Positions 1 to 10,540 of a stretch of 64,000 bases of DNA are shown here, in pieces; position 1 is the stretch's first letter; each line of letters starts with the position of its first letter. The position numbers and the translations under genes were made by a program. The notes beneath the pieces are model-generated. The model was not told the origin of the DNA and searched no databases. It saw only the letters and a list, made by a program, of their open reading frames with translations. This DNA comes from Rhineura floridana (Eukaryota; Chordata; Lepidosauria; Squamata; Rhineuridae), in NCBI RefSeq assembly GCF_030035675.1, contig NC_084482.1, forward strand, positions 226,636,943-226,700,942, in the 5' to 3' direction.

Positions 1-235
1 CGCCGACTCTGCTCTCCTTCCGGCGCCAGGTCAAAACCTTCCTATTCTCTGAAGCATTTTAAGTTATACTGATTTAATTTTAAAAATGTTTACTGTGTTG
101 GATTGTTGCTTGTATTTTAGTATTGTTTTGTTATTTATTGTATTTTTATGTTGTTTTATGTTCACCGCCCAGAGAGCTATTGCTAGTCGGGCGGTATATA
201 AATTTAATAAATAATAATAATAATAATAATAAAAA
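1..235 (+). mobile_element. L2 LINE 3' end
   Basis: The segment has the usual end of the L2-type repeats in this window: the last codons of the RT C-terminus (caggtcaaaaccttcctatt), a T-rich 3' UTR, the gggcggtatataaa motif, and an (AAT)n tail. The rest of the element lies left of the window. It is an inactive, 5'-truncated copy. Confidence 0.7.
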
Positions 236-570
236 TATTTTGTACTTGCCTGAAAATGTCCTATTCCCATCCATTTTAATTCACTCACGCCAAGTATTGT
301 AATGTTGATACGTTCCACTTCTTGCTTGACAATTTCTAACTTTCCCTGGTTCATGCTTCTCACATGCCATGTTCCTATTGTGTATGTCACAAAACTCCGG
401 ACTCTCCTTTCGCATCTGTGCACATCAGCCTCTGGGCTTCCTTTCGGGTTTGACCCAGCTGCGTCATTAGTCACAGCGCTACTCGTACTTGTCCATTGTT
501 CTTCTCCAGTAGCTCACAGAGTGCCATCTGACCTGGGGGGTCTCATCTTCCAGCACTGTCTCGTGTTGCA
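236..570 (-). mobile_element. Bov-B LINE, 5' endonuclease fragment
   Basis: Read on the minus strand, this encodes the start of the Bov-B apurinic-like endonuclease, with GTWHVRSMNQGKLEIVKQE followed by ILGVSELKW. These are the first conserved blocks of the RTE/Bov-B endonuclease. The fragment stops at the L2 tail on one side and the CR1 on the other. Confidence 0.75.
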
Positions 571-617
571 AGTAACAGGGGGCTAACCTTTTTGGGAGGG
601 AGGGGATGTGAGCTGCC

Positions 618-2479
618 CTCTTGGCAGTGGAAAGGGCCAAGGAGATTGCAGAGAAGCTAAATGAATTCTTTGCATCTGTCTTCACAGTGGAAGATATAGG
701 GCAGATCCCTGAACCTGAACTAACATTTGCAGGAAGGGATTCTGAGGAACTAAGACAAATAGTGGTAACGAGAGAGGAAGTTCTAAGCTTAATGGATAAT
801 ATAAAAACTGACAAATCACCGGGCCCGGATGGCATCCATCCGAGAGTTCTCAAAGAACTCAAAGGTGAAATTGCTGATCTGCTAACTAAAATATGTAACT
901 TGTCCCTTGGGTCCTCCTCCGTGCCTGAGGACTGGAAAGTGGCAAATGTAACGCCAATCTTCAAAAAGGGATCCAGAGGGGATCCCGGAAATTACCAGTT
1001 AGCTTAACTTCTGTCCCTGGGAAACTGGTAGAAAGTATTATTAAAGCTAGATTAACTAAGCACATAGAAGAACAAGCCCTGCTGAAGCAGAGCCAGCATG
1101 GCTTCTGCAAGGGAAAGTCCTGTCTCAGTAACCTATTAGAATTCTTTGAGAGTGTCAACAAGCATATAGATAGAGGTGATCCAGTGGACATAGTGTACTT
1201 AGACTTTCAAAAAGCGTTTGACAAGGTACCTCACCAAAGGCTTCTGAGGAAGCTTAGCAGTCATGGAATAAGAGGAGAGGTCCTCTTGTGGATGAGGAAT
1301 TGGTTGAGTAGCAGAAAGCAGAGAGTAGGAATAAACAGACAGTTCTCCCAATGGAGGGCTGTAGAAAGTGGAGTCCCTCAAGGATCGGTATTGGGACCTG
1401 TACTTTTCAACTTGTTCATTAATGACCAAGAATTAGGAGTGAGCAGTGAAGTGGCCAAGTTTGCTGATGACACTAAATTGTTCAGGGTTGTTAAAACAAA
1501 AAGGGATTGCGAAGAGCTCCAAAAAGACCTCTCCAAACTGAGTGAATGGGCGGAAAAATGGCAAATGCAATTCAATATAAACAAGTGTAAAATTATGCAT
1601 ATTGGAACAAAAAATCTGAATTTCACATATACGCTCATGGGGTCTGAACTGGCAGTGACCGACCAGGAGAGAGACCTCGGGGTTGTGGTGGACAGCAAGA
1701 TGAAAATGTCGACCCAGTGTGCGGCAGCTGTGAAAAAGGCAAATTCCATGCTAGCAATAATTAGGAAAGGTATTGAAAATAAAACAGCCGATATCATAAT
1801 GCCGTTGTATAAGTCTATGGTGCGGCCGCATTTGGAATACTGTGTACAGTTCTGGTCGCCTCATCTCAGAAAGGATATTCTAGAGTTGGAAAAGGTTCAG
1901 AAGAGGGCAACCAGAATGATCAAGGGGATGGAGCGACTCCCTTACGAGGAAAGGTTGCAGCATTTGGGGCTTTTTAGTTTAGAGAAAAGGCGGGTCAGAG
2001 GAGACATGATAGAAGTGTATAAAATTATGCATGGCCTTGAGAAAGTGGATAGAGAAAAGTTCTTCTCCCTCTCTCATAATACAAGAACTCGTGGACATTC
2101 AAAGAAGCTGAATGTTGGAAGATTCAGGACACACAAAAGGAAGTACTTCTTTACTCAGCGCATAGTTAAACTATGGAATTTGCTCCCACAAGATGCAGTA
2201 ATGGCCACCAGCTTGGATGGCTTTAAAAGATTAGACAAATTTATGGAGGACGGGGCTATCAATGGCTACTAGTTGTGATGGCCGTGCTCTGCCACCCTAG
2301 TCAGAGGCAGCATGCTTCTGAAAACCAGTTGCCGGAAGCCTCAGGAGGTGAGAGTGTTCTTGCACTCGGGTCCTGCTTGCGGGCTTCCCCCAGGCACCTG
2401 GTTGGCCACTGTGAGAACAGGATGCTGGACTAGATGGGCCACTGGCCTGTTCCAGCAGGCTCTTCTTATGTTCTTATGA
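618..2479 (+). mobile_element. CR1 LINE, 5'-truncated, ORF2 RT and 3' end
   Basis: The copy carries the CR1 reverse transcriptase from the linker before RT to the C-terminus: [52 protein letters not shown], and the catalytic FADDTK block. A long open stretch runs from 1,184 to 2,272. A short deletion near 1,000, where GNY should be followed by RPVSLT, shifts the frame, so the copy is dead. The 3' UTR ends in the CR1 terminal repeat ttcttatgttcttatg at about 2,479. It is very close to the copies at 30.7, 43.6 and 60.1 kb, which suggests a recently active subfamily. Confidence 0.9.
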
Positions 2480-2700
2480 GAACCTCAGTTTCATTATTTT
2501 AGCTTCTAGTGACAGTTCTGGTGTAATTTGTTCTAACACCCAGTTATTGGTCTTTTTCACAGTCCATGGTATGCGCAAAGCTCTCCTCCAACACCACATT
2601 TCAAATGAGTTGATTTTTCTCTTATCTACTTTTTTCACTGTCCAACTTTCACATCTGTAGAGACCGCTTGAAGATACGTAATACCTTCACCTGCCTTTTA
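2480..2700 (-). mobile_element. Bov-B LINE fragment (RT C-terminal region)
   Basis: The minus-strand sequence matches the region encoding the Bov-B MWCWRRAL block seen at 63.2 kb, with the same caacaccacatttcaaatga stretch. It abuts the CR1 3' end. It is not collinear with the endonuclease fragment at 236-570, so the two are separate insertions or were rearranged. Confidence 0.75.
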
Positions 2701-3139
2701 TTTTTATTTCATTCTGATTAACTTTTATTCTGTCTTATGTAGTGTTTGATTAAGTTTTATAATTGAAGGAAATGTATAAACTAATCTTATCTGTCTGAAC
2801 ACTCGTTCCGGAATCCTGAATTTCCTTTGTGCTAATGCAAGGAGCAGCGGCTAACTCTCTCCCCTTTGATGTGGCTAAGATTTCCAGGAAACTAAGGTCT
2901 ACACAGACATCAAGCTTAGACTTCCACCCTCAACCGAGCAAACCTGCCACAGGTTCATCAAGGTACCCATACAGGGGGAAACCATTTAAATGTATGGGGT
3001 GTTGAAAACACTTTTAATTACCATCCAAGTCTGAGGCTGAATCCCCACTGGTATCACCAGAAAAAGCTGGAAATGTCTCCTTCCTGAAACACTGGGATGC
3101 CACTGCCAGCCAGTATATTTTTATTTATTTAATTATCTT
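2701..3139. other. No gene; traces of one decayed C2H2 finger
   Basis: No open gene is visible. At about 2,965-3,015 the + strand reads like a decayed zinc-finger linker and finger start (catacagggggaaaccattt, then aaatgtatggggtgttgaaa). This resembles the HTGEKPFKCMECGK coding unit at 10.7-11.9 kb. It is probably a degraded fragment of a neighbouring finger exon. The rest of the stretch is unassigned. Confidence 0.3.
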
Positions 3140-3552
3140 ATCTATTTATTTATTTATTTTGGATACTCTGTTCATAGGGTTTTCGTGGTAAGATGTATTC
3201 AGAGGTGGTTTACCATTGCCTTCCTCTGAGTCTGGATGCATCTTAGTCTGGTGTCTCAGCTTTGACCATTCCGCCTTGGGTGCCCCTGCTGGGAGTCTAG
3301 CCTCTTGGTCTAGACTCCTGACATATAATGAGAAGGCATGATTCACTAGAAAAGACCATAATGCTGGGAAAAAGAGAATGGAGTAGAAAAAGAGGAAGGC
3401 CAAACAAGAGATGGACTGATTCCATCAAGGAAGCCAGAGACCTGAACTTACAAGATCTGAACAGTGTTTCATGAGAGACGCTACTGGAGGTCACTGATTC
3501 ATAGGGTCGCCACAAGTCGTAGTCGACTTGGGGGCACATAACAACAACAATT
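3140..3552. mobile_element. Bov-B LINE fragments including a 3' end
   Basis: From 3,310 the + strand has the Bov-B terminal region: RT tail coding (ggaaggccaaacaagagatg), then the 3' UTR ending with tcatagggtcgccacaagtc, gtagtcgacttggggg and (aac)n. The left part (3,155-3,300) is Bov-B 5' UTR-like sequence on the minus strand, also seen at 51.8-52.0 kb. The same terminal hairpin is shared by all the SINEs in this window. Confidence 0.7.
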
Positions 3553-3555
3553 AAT

Positions 3556-3925
3556 TTAACTTAAAGACTGTGTGAAGAAGTCCTTTCTTTGGCCTGTCCC
3601 AAATCTTCCAACCTTCAGCTTCTTTGAATGTCCAGGAGTTCTAGGGTTATGAGAGAGGGAGAAAAACTTTTCTCTGTCCACGTTCTCCACGCCATGCACA
3701 ATTTTATGCCCTTCTATCATGTTGGGCCTGACTCGCCTTTTCTCATAGCTAAAAAGCCTCGAACGCTGCAAGCTTTCTCCGGAGGGGAGTCGCTCGGACC
3801 ATTCCCCCGATTGTTTCGGTTGCCCTTCTCTATGTCCTTTCCCAGGTGAGGAGACCAGAACTGTACACAGCATCCCCAGCGTGGCCGCCCTACAAACTCG
3901 CGTAAGGGCATGATATCAGCAGGTG
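3556..3925 (-). mobile_element. CR1 LINE fragment (RT C-terminus)
   Basis: The minus strand encodes [19 protein letters not shown] and related blocks of the CR1 RT C-terminus. It is more diverged than the other CR1 copies, so it is an older insertion. Confidence 0.75.
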
Positions 3926-3949
3926 ATCCTCAGCCTGGGTTTGCCTTTT

Positions 3950-5230
3950 TCACACGTGCCGCGTGCGGGGGAAGGGACGGGTGGTCCATCTCAGGGTTAA
4001 AGAAAGCGAGAGAGGCCGGAGGCCTAGAGAGGCCTGGAAAGACATGCCCCCCCTCCCCAGCAAAGCTCCAGCCTCCCCCCTCCTTCATCCAAGGGGATCG
4101 GACTCGGGTGCAGAGCGCGCTGCGAGGGAGGGGTGGAGCTGTGCATTACTTCAAAGGAGCCGGGGGGGCGGGTTCCCCCACCCCGAGGATCAGGTGGGTG
4201 CAAAGGAGGGGGCGGGTTGCAAGGGGCGTGGCAAAGGGGTGCGGGGCCGCTCCGGGAGCCCCCCCTCCGTGAAGCAGAGAAGGCAGAGGGGCCGGCGAAG
4301 GGTCAATGAAATGAATCTCTGCCCCACTGGTTCAAGGGGGGGCAGAGGGAGTCAGGCCACGTGGGCTTTATTGGGGGGGGCTTGCTGGCGGGGAAATCTC
4401 CGGAGGGGCTCCGGGGCAGTCTTGGCTTCTCTCTCCTAGGACCCCCCAGCTGGTGGAAGGGGCAGAATCCTTAGCCCCAGAGTGGGATCTAGGAAGAAGG
4501 GGGGTGCAGCTCCCCCCCACATGCCCCCGGAAGCAGAAGCCCCCCCCACGAATGTCCCCGCTGCAGCGTCGGGGATTGCAGGGGGGAGAGAAGGGGAAAT
4601 GTGGGCGTGGGGGAGGCCGAGAGAAGCAGCCACGGGCCGATTGGAAGGCTGGCAGGAGGGTCCTGGGACTGGGTGGCTGGACCTTGCTCGCTTGGCGGGC
4701 TCCGGGAGGGACGCGCCCCACTTCCGCGGTTGGCGGTGGGGGGGGCTGGGCACGCGGGGGGTGTCTGCGGGGGGGGGGCGCGCCGGCGATGGAGGAGCGC
4801 GCAGCCGAGGCGCGCCGCAGGTTTACTCCGGAGCAAGCCACACGGCGGTCCCCGGCGCATGCACAGTCTGCCAGCCTGTGGGAAGGGAGGGGGAAATGAA
4901 GGAACAAAGACCGTTTGAAAGGATGGCCCCGATGGAAAGGGGGCGTGTGTGCAATTTGGGCTGCCCCTCAGGCCACAAAGCCGTTCGTTTAACCAGGCGA
5001 GCTTCTCGAAAAGGGTTACGGAGGAATCCGAGAGAGCATCTTGGGAGGAGGCTGGGGGAACTGCGCAGGCCATTTCCTATCAGCGCCCCCCCCCTCCCGC
5101 AGACTTGCTGCTACAGCCGGATTAGGGCTTCTTCAAAAGTGAACGTTAGCCAGGCGCCGCCTCTGCTGCCTTTTCCGCGCAGAGATCTTTCTCAGTCCGC
5201 ATCTGGATTGGGGATCTTTTTAAATGTTCT
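3950..5230. promoter_or_regulatory. CpG island, candidate promoter region
   Basis: About 1.3 kb of very GC-rich, CpG-rich sequence with G/C homopolymer runs, abruptly different from the flanking AT-rich repeats. Overlapping long ORFs on both strands are what GC-rich DNA gives by chance. As the only island upstream of the 10.5 kb zinc-finger exon it is a natural promoter candidate for that gene, but no first exon can be fixed. The direction of transcription is not known. Confidence 0.55.
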
Positions 5231-5439
5231 AAGCGTGGTGTCCCTTGTGTGTTAGTCGGCCATCCCGGGCTCCTTTGGCGAGGCAAGTAAATAACACGTA
5301 GCTCTCCGTGTCTGGAAACCCCCTTTTCCTAAATGTGATTGAAAACTTTTGTTTAATTGTCCCTGGCTTTCAAAGTTTTAGGTTTAACTGTTATTTTTTT
5401 ACTGCTTTACCTACTATTTTATATATATAAAAATGTAAA

Positions 5440-5612
5440 TGGACTACCTTCAAGTCGATCCCAACCTGGGAGACCAGGGTTCAAATCTCTACACAGCCAT
5501 GAAGCGCACTGGGTGACCTTGGGCCAGTCACTGCCTCTCAGCCTCATGAAAACCCTATTCATAGGGTTGCCATAAGTCGGAATCGACTTGAAGGCAGTAC
5601 ATTTACATTTTT
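5440..5612 (+). mobile_element. Sauria-type tRNA SINE (5' part replaced)
   Basis: It keeps the B-box half of the tRNA-like head (gaccagggttcaaatct), the body (gggccagtcactgcctctca), and the Bov-B-like tail (cataagtcggaatcgacttg). The A-box half is missing. It sits head-to-tail with two more SINEs on the other strand. Confidence 0.8.
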
Positions 5613-5613
5613 A

Positions 5614-5796
5614 TGAATAGGGTATTCATGGTAAGCGGTATTCAGAGGGGGTTTACCATTGCCTCCCTCTGAGGCTGAGAGGCAGTGACTGGCCCAAGGT
5701 CACCCAGGGAGCTTCATGGCTGTGTGGGGATTCAAACCCTGCTCTCCCAGGTCGTAGTACAACACTCTAACCACTACACCACACTGGCTCTCAAAA
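5614..5796 (-). mobile_element. Sauria-type tRNA SINE
   Basis: A near-complete SINE on the minus strand. Its head at 5,796 reads gagccagtgtggtgtagtgg in reverse complement, with a B box (ggtttgaatcccc) and the body, and it ends near the Bov-B-like tail. Confidence 0.8.
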
Positions 5797-6172
5797 TGGA
5801 AATGGACTGCCTTCAAGTCGATCCCGACTTATGGCGACCCTATGAGTAGGGATTTCATGGTAAGCGGTATTCAGAGGGCGTTACCATTGCCTCCCTCTGA
5901 GGCTAGTGCTTCCCAGATGGCTAGGGCCTGCTCAGCTTGCTACAGCTGCACAAGCCAGCACCTTCCTGGTCCGCAACTGCCAGCTGGGGGGCAACTGGGC
6001 TCCTTGGGACTCTGCAGCTTGTCCACGGGCACATAACCCCTGAGCCACTCACTGTGGGGGTGATCTTTAGCTGGCCCTTGATGCCCAGGGGATACGAGCG
6101 GGGATTTGAACTCCCAGACCCTGGACTCCCAGCCAGGCTCTCCTCCCCACTGTGCTATACCAGCTGTTTTCC
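5797..6172 (-). mobile_element. Long-body tRNA SINE (about 380 bp type)
   Basis: The reverse complement starts with agctggtatagcacagtggg (A-box side), has a B box ggagttcaaatccccg, and then a roughly 200-bp central body absent from the Sauria type. It ends with the Bov-B-like tail. The copies at 16.25 and 22.82 kb are the same family. The family was not identified by name. Confidence 0.7.
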
Positions 6173-6585
6173 TATTATATAAACCACCCCAGAAATAGAG
6201 TTGAATTTATCTTGCTTGTCTAGTGAGGTTCAGGGCCTTTTTCATGGTGAACAGGTCCTGTGGCTGGAGATTCTAAACACAGGGGTGAGAGTTGTAATAT
6301 TGCAACATTGGCCCAGGATTGCCAATATTACCGGCAAGGCGTGTAAGGTTGCCAGTATCACAGACCGGGGTTGTGTGTGGGATCGGACTGTGAGAGAATA
6401 GTTTGCAACAACCCCGTAATCTTGTCGTTTTTTTTTGCAAATTAATGTTGTGGGACATTCTTGGTACGTCTTCCAAAATATGCTACATAAACCCTACAAA
6501 GAGACTTGGCAAATTAATTGTGGCATCTTCTTTCCTGTGCTACCGTCCACTTCATCAGACTGTGGCCCACAACAGCTTATGTCAC
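6173..6585. other. No recognised feature
   Basis: Short ORFs only, with no repeat or gene recognised. Confidence 0.3.
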
Positions 6586-6850
6586 AATACTTATTATTTA
6601 TTTATTTAATGTATATCCTACCCTTCCTCCTGGAAGGAGCCCAGGGCAGCAAACAAGAACCCTTAAAACATCTTAGAAACAAAAGACTTTAAAACATATT
6701 GGAACAAAAAAGCTTGATAAACCTATTGAAACGAAATGTCTTTAAAAACATCTTTTAAAACAAAATCTTTAAAATCTTTAAAAGCAACTCCAACACAGAT
6801 ACAGACTGGGATAAGGTTTCTACTTTAAAGGCTTGTTGGAAGATGAAGAT
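6586..6850 (-). mobile_element. L2 LINE 3' end
   Basis: Minus-strand copy of the L2 3' UTR, with the tcctaccctt-cctcc signature and a run of diverged gtttttaaagatg units. It is the same arrangement as at 58.4-58.7 kb. Confidence 0.65.
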
Positions 6851-6980
6851 CTTCCATAATACATTTGTCAGCCCTTTGAGGGGCCACAAGGCTCTTCCTT
6901 GTTTTTGCTGCAAGAGTGGAATTCATTTTTGCAGTCTCAAGGGCTGTAAATTACAGCTGTTTTTTTTCTTTCCCACAAAG

Positions 6981-7056
6981 ATGAGCCTCTGAAGCCCAAA
7001 TCTAACCTCACCTCCTGGCCTGAAGAGGAAGATATTTGTCCAGGAGAAACGGAGAG
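6981..7056 (+). CDS. Putative KRAB-B-like exon of the 10.5 kb zinc-finger gene
   Basis: A 76-nt segment follows a good polypyrimidine tract and acceptor (tttctttcccacaaag) and ends in a strong donor (gag-ag|gtacgt). In phase 1, as after a KRAB-A exon, it encodes EPLKPKSNLTSWPEEEDICPG. This resembles a KRAB-B box or linker (KPxxxSWxEEEDxC). No KRAB-A exon was found between the CpG island and this point. The exon ends in phase 2, which does not enter the 10,226 acceptor in an open frame. It may be a leftover of a decayed gene. Confidence 0.35.
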
Positions 7057-7109
7057 GTACGTCCTTCAAATATACAGTGAGACCGTATGTATGTGTTTCT
7101 CAGTCCAGT

Positions 7110-7400
7110 CTGCAGGAACGCAAGAAAACTCGTGTTGGATCAGGCCAACAGCCCATCATAGTCCAATATTCTCACAGTGGCCAACCAGATGCTGTGGTAT
7201 GAAGCCTGCAAACAGGGCCTAAGTGAAACCATCATGGCTGGTAGCCATTGTTAGCCTTATCCTCCATGAAGTTGTCGAATCTTCTTTTTAAAGCTATCCA
7301 AGTTGGTGGCCATCACTTACGTTTTGTGGGAGTGAATTCCACGGTTTAACTGTGCGCTGTATCTGCCCAGAATCCTCCAGCATTCATTCTCTGCTTTCTC
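7110..7400 (-). mobile_element. Old CR1 LINE 3' fragment
   Basis: The minus strand shows the CR1 3' region (agaacataaga-like end, ctcacagtggccaaccagat, and the coding remnant for LWNSL/LDGFKR). It is strongly diverged. Confidence 0.65.
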
Positions 7401-7469
7401 TACACGGTGCTTAAATGTACACACCAGAGACAGGGAATCTCCACCCCTTGCCAAGCTCATCAGGCATGG

Positions 7470-7918
7470 AAGAGCCCAAAACCTGGATCAGGCCAGTGGC
7501 CTGGTTGCCAGTTGGTTTCTGGGCCCGGTTCAAGGTGCTCACGTTAGGGTTTAAAGCCCTAAACGACTTCGGTCCCAAATATCTGAAAGAGCCCCTCCTT
7601 CCCTACAGACCCTCTAGGGTGTTGAGATCAGCAGAGGGGGCCCTTTTGGTAGTTCTGCCCCCCTCGGAATTTCGGGGTGGTGGTGGCCTGGGAAAGGGCC
7701 TTCTCTGTGGCAGCCCCTACTTTTGGAGAATGCTGCAGACTCACCTCTTTACCCTGGCCTTGGAGATCTGAGATGCATATTTTTAGGACCCACCCTTTGT
7801 TCTGTGATGTTGTTTAGGTTGTTTTTGACTGTTTTTAATTATGTGTTTTAAAATTGTCATAAACCACCCTGGGACCTCTGGGTGAAGGGCGGGTAATGAT
7901 AATGACAACAACAACAAT
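7470..7918 (+). mobile_element. L2 LINE 3' end
   Basis: RT C-terminal coding remnants (FKVLTLGFKALNDFGPKYL) are followed by the L2 3' UTR with ccaccctgggacctctgggt and a (aac)n tail. Confidence 0.75.
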
Positions 7919-8404
7919 AGTCAAGCTTCCTGTTTTCCTTTGGACAGCTAGCCGCCTGCCCACCTACCTGCCTGCCTTCTCCCACTCACCCAAGTCAGGC
8001 TGGCTTCTCTTTCCCCATCCCTTTATTGAGTGGTTGTCACTCTTCCCTCCCCAGTCCTTCTTCCTTTCCCTCAGGCCAGCAGCCCATCTCAATGCTGAGC
8101 ATTTCTCCATCTTGAGGAAAAGACCTGCTGGGAAGGAAGAGGAGAAAGGTGCCCAGCTGCTGTCGCTGGGGTGGTCCCCGGCCCCAGGGAAGGTCTGACT
8201 AGTTGATGGGTGAATTATGGCCACCCAGAGCAGCCACAGCCGTGGGGGATGTAAGGTGATGCTGTTGCCGCTTCCTCCTCCTCGTCGCCAGCTGCATAGA
8301 ACTCTGCTGGTAGAGTTTGATGGGCGGCAAAGGCTGGGCGGATCTGTGCACCTGACTTCCAAACTCTTGCAGAGTGGCGAAATTGGGAATGGAGAGACTG
8401 AGTG
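7919..8404. other. No recognised feature
   Basis: Unique-looking sequence with short ORFs on both strands. No gene or repeat family was recognised. Confidence 0.3.
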
Positions 8405-8902
8405 AGCCTTTATGTATTTGAATCTTTCCTAAAGATTACACCTTCTCTGCAAATTAGTCAGACTTTAAGCTTTAAAAATAAGAAATAACTACTTTATTCT
8501 GGAAGTACCTACTTGATAGGAAAGAGTTCTACATCTAGCTAACTAGCTGAGTTGGAGACGCAAACACTAAGCCTAGTGTTTGCCCTCATGCTGGGAGGAG
8601 AGGGAGAGACAAAGAGAAGATGTCTGCTCTCCCTCTCAAGAGAAAGAAGAAGCAGGAAGGAGATGTGGTTCAACAACCTATGAGTATCAGTCTAGCAGGA
8701 AGGGAGAGACAGCAGGAGATCAAAGGGATAGGGATAGCTTAGCAACCAAGAGGTCTCCTCTCTAGCTACCCTTTTTAACCCCATGCAGCCTCAACCCACA
8801 AGTTGGAGTTGAACCACATATTCCAAGACAAACAGCAAGCCCTGCTGCTGCTGACCAAGAGAGGGAGGGGCAAGGCATGGGGACCTTAACATGGTGTCAA
8901 CA
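8405..8902 (-). mobile_element. LTR-like fossil (retrovirus-type), family unknown
   Basis: Read on the minus strand, it starts with a TGT, has a TTAAAAAGG TATA-like box around 8,775 and an AATAAA polyadenylation signal around 8,493, in the order and spacing of an LTR. No partner LTR or internal region was seen. It would be a solitary, old LTR; the ends are uncertain. Confidence 0.35.
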
Positions 8903-8963
8903 TGCAGCAGCAGGAGGGCTTACTGTTCAGAAGCCAGGTACACGATGTCGCCTCTGTCTGAAG

Positions 8964-9252
8964 TAGGGTTGCCAGGTTCCTGGCCTGAGACTGATCGTGT
9001 ACCTTTAGGAGAAGAGAAAGTAAACCAAGTGCAGGTGTTCTTGCAACCCTGTAATGGGAAAAATCTCAAGGTGGAGTTCTTCCTTCTGGCAACCAAGAGG
9101 TCTTTTGTATCTTTAAAAGTTGTGCAGAGGGAAGGGAGAATCCCACCTTGTGCTTTTCCCATTACAGGGTTGCAAGAACACCTGCACTTGGCTGACTTTC
9201 TCTTCTCCTAAAGATACAGGATCAGTCTCAGGCCAGGAACCTGGCAACCCTA
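8964..9252. mobile_element. Palindromic hAT-type MITE
   Basis: A 289-bp element with long terminal inverted repeats of over 100 bp. The left end is tagggttgccaggttcctgg and the right end is its reverse complement. It is flanked by 8-bp direct repeats gtctgaag and gtctgaaa (7 of 8 match). An 8-bp duplication is the mark of hAT transposases. There is no coding capacity, so it was moved in trans. Confidence 0.8.
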
Positions 9253-10225
9253 GTCTGAAAGCCAGTGAGCCCCAGGCACTGTGGGGCCTGACGCTGGCTT
9301 GGGCTTCCCTCGGTCTGCTTCCATTGGGTGCACGGGTGCACTCCATTGCCAGCATGGTGACAGACGAGCACAAGTTTACAGAGAGATTCACTTTTTCCTT
9401 TGACCCTTTTCTGTATCTGGGATATCCCAGATACTCCCTGCTAGCACAGGGAGGATTCTGTGGCCTGCCCACCCCAAGGGCGAAAGGGCAGGGAGAACGA
9501 CCTGGACAGAGAACTTTCACTAGGATAGGCCTCTGTCAGAAGATGAGCACAAGACCAGGCAGCCTGCACAATGATTCTTTACCCAGTATTGCAGGGATGG
9601 GAACCTTGTTAGCTTCGAGGGCCAGATCTTTTTCTTTATAAAGTTAAAGGATTGACAGGTGTGTTCTCCCACCCAGCTGTCAAAATTCCTTGTGCCGGGT
9701 TCCCAAGCAGCTAGGTGGCTGTCTGGTGCTTTTGAACTATGCAGCAGGGGGCGTTGCCAGCCCTGTGCTGGGCAGTTTGGGAAGCTTTGTGCATGGGGCT
9801 GGCAAAGCACTACTTCCCTCTTCATCAGATGACAGGGAGGGGAGAAACAAGCCTGCATTCTGCAAGCCTCACTCACTGGTCCTTGCAAAATGCAGCTTTC
9901 TTGTCAGTGCTTGCAAGCATTGTTTGCAAATGGGAGAAGTCCCTCTTGCAGCCGATGCCTGCAGAAAACCCGGTTCTTCTGATTCAACAGTCCTGCAGTC
10001 ATTGACACCGCAGTTGTATCACAAGGGGGGAATTAAATGGGAAAAGCATCAGAAGGGAGATGATGTTCCTTTCTGACACAGTGGTATACTTAGAAGTCAC
10101 AGGGTCACAGAGAAGAAAAGGGAGAAACTTGGAGATGTGGAAATAATTGGGCCTAATTTGTCTTGAGATCCTTAGTATGTGCCTTGTAATCCTAAAATGG
10201 TTTTCTTTTTCTCTCCTGCCCCCAG
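9253..10225. other. No recognised gene
   Basis: Mostly unassigned. A short stretch around 9,592-9,680 (gcagggatgggaaccttgtt) resembles the end of a common squamate hAT-like repeat, but no partner end was found. The short ORFs have no recognisable domain. Confidence 0.3.
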
Positions 10226-10540
10226 CATGTGATGGTCCTGGTAATGAGAATTACAAGGTGCAGTCTCTACTGTAATTAGAAACAACCAAGCTGGAAGCAG
10301 GCAAAGAGAAGTCTGGCATTCAGAGGACCAAAAAGGCAAGAGGGGAACCACTCGATGAAGAAGAGGATGTACTCTTCGGCTTCTTTGGGTACTGGCGTCC
10401 ATTAACTGTTAATCCAACAAGGGAAAAGGTTACAATAGGTGGGAATGTACTAAAGAATAGAAGAAAATCAAATAGTCATTGCAGTACCCACATAGAGCAG
10501 AAACCCCCTTAAATGCATGGTGTGGAAAGAGCTTCCGTAA
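10226..10540 (+). pseudogene. Decayed 5' part of the zinc-finger exon (linker)
   Basis: After a good acceptor (ttctctcctgcccccag|) the + strand reads ACDGPGNENYKVQSLL, the kind of acidic and polar linker found before finger arrays; compare [13 protein letters not shown] in the 34.8 kb exon. In that frame there are two in-frame stops, and the frame differs from that of the finger array. A tandem partial repeat of KCMVWKEL at 10,511-10,560 marks a lost finger. The upstream half of this exon therefore looks decayed. Confidence 0.5.

Noticed and set aside
1184-2272. 362-codon ORF as a host gene
   Set aside because: It is CR1 reverse transcriptase; near-identical copies lie at 30.7 and 43.6 kb.
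236-2700. One Bov-B copy split by the CR1
   Set aside because: The endonuclease piece is left and the RT piece right, both on the minus strand, which is the wrong order for one interrupted copy.
3910-5255. Several ORFs of 100-257 codons on both strands in the CpG island
   Set aside because: GC-rich sequence has few stops, the ORFs overlap each other in all frames, and the residues are low-complexity Gly/Arg/Pro with no domain.
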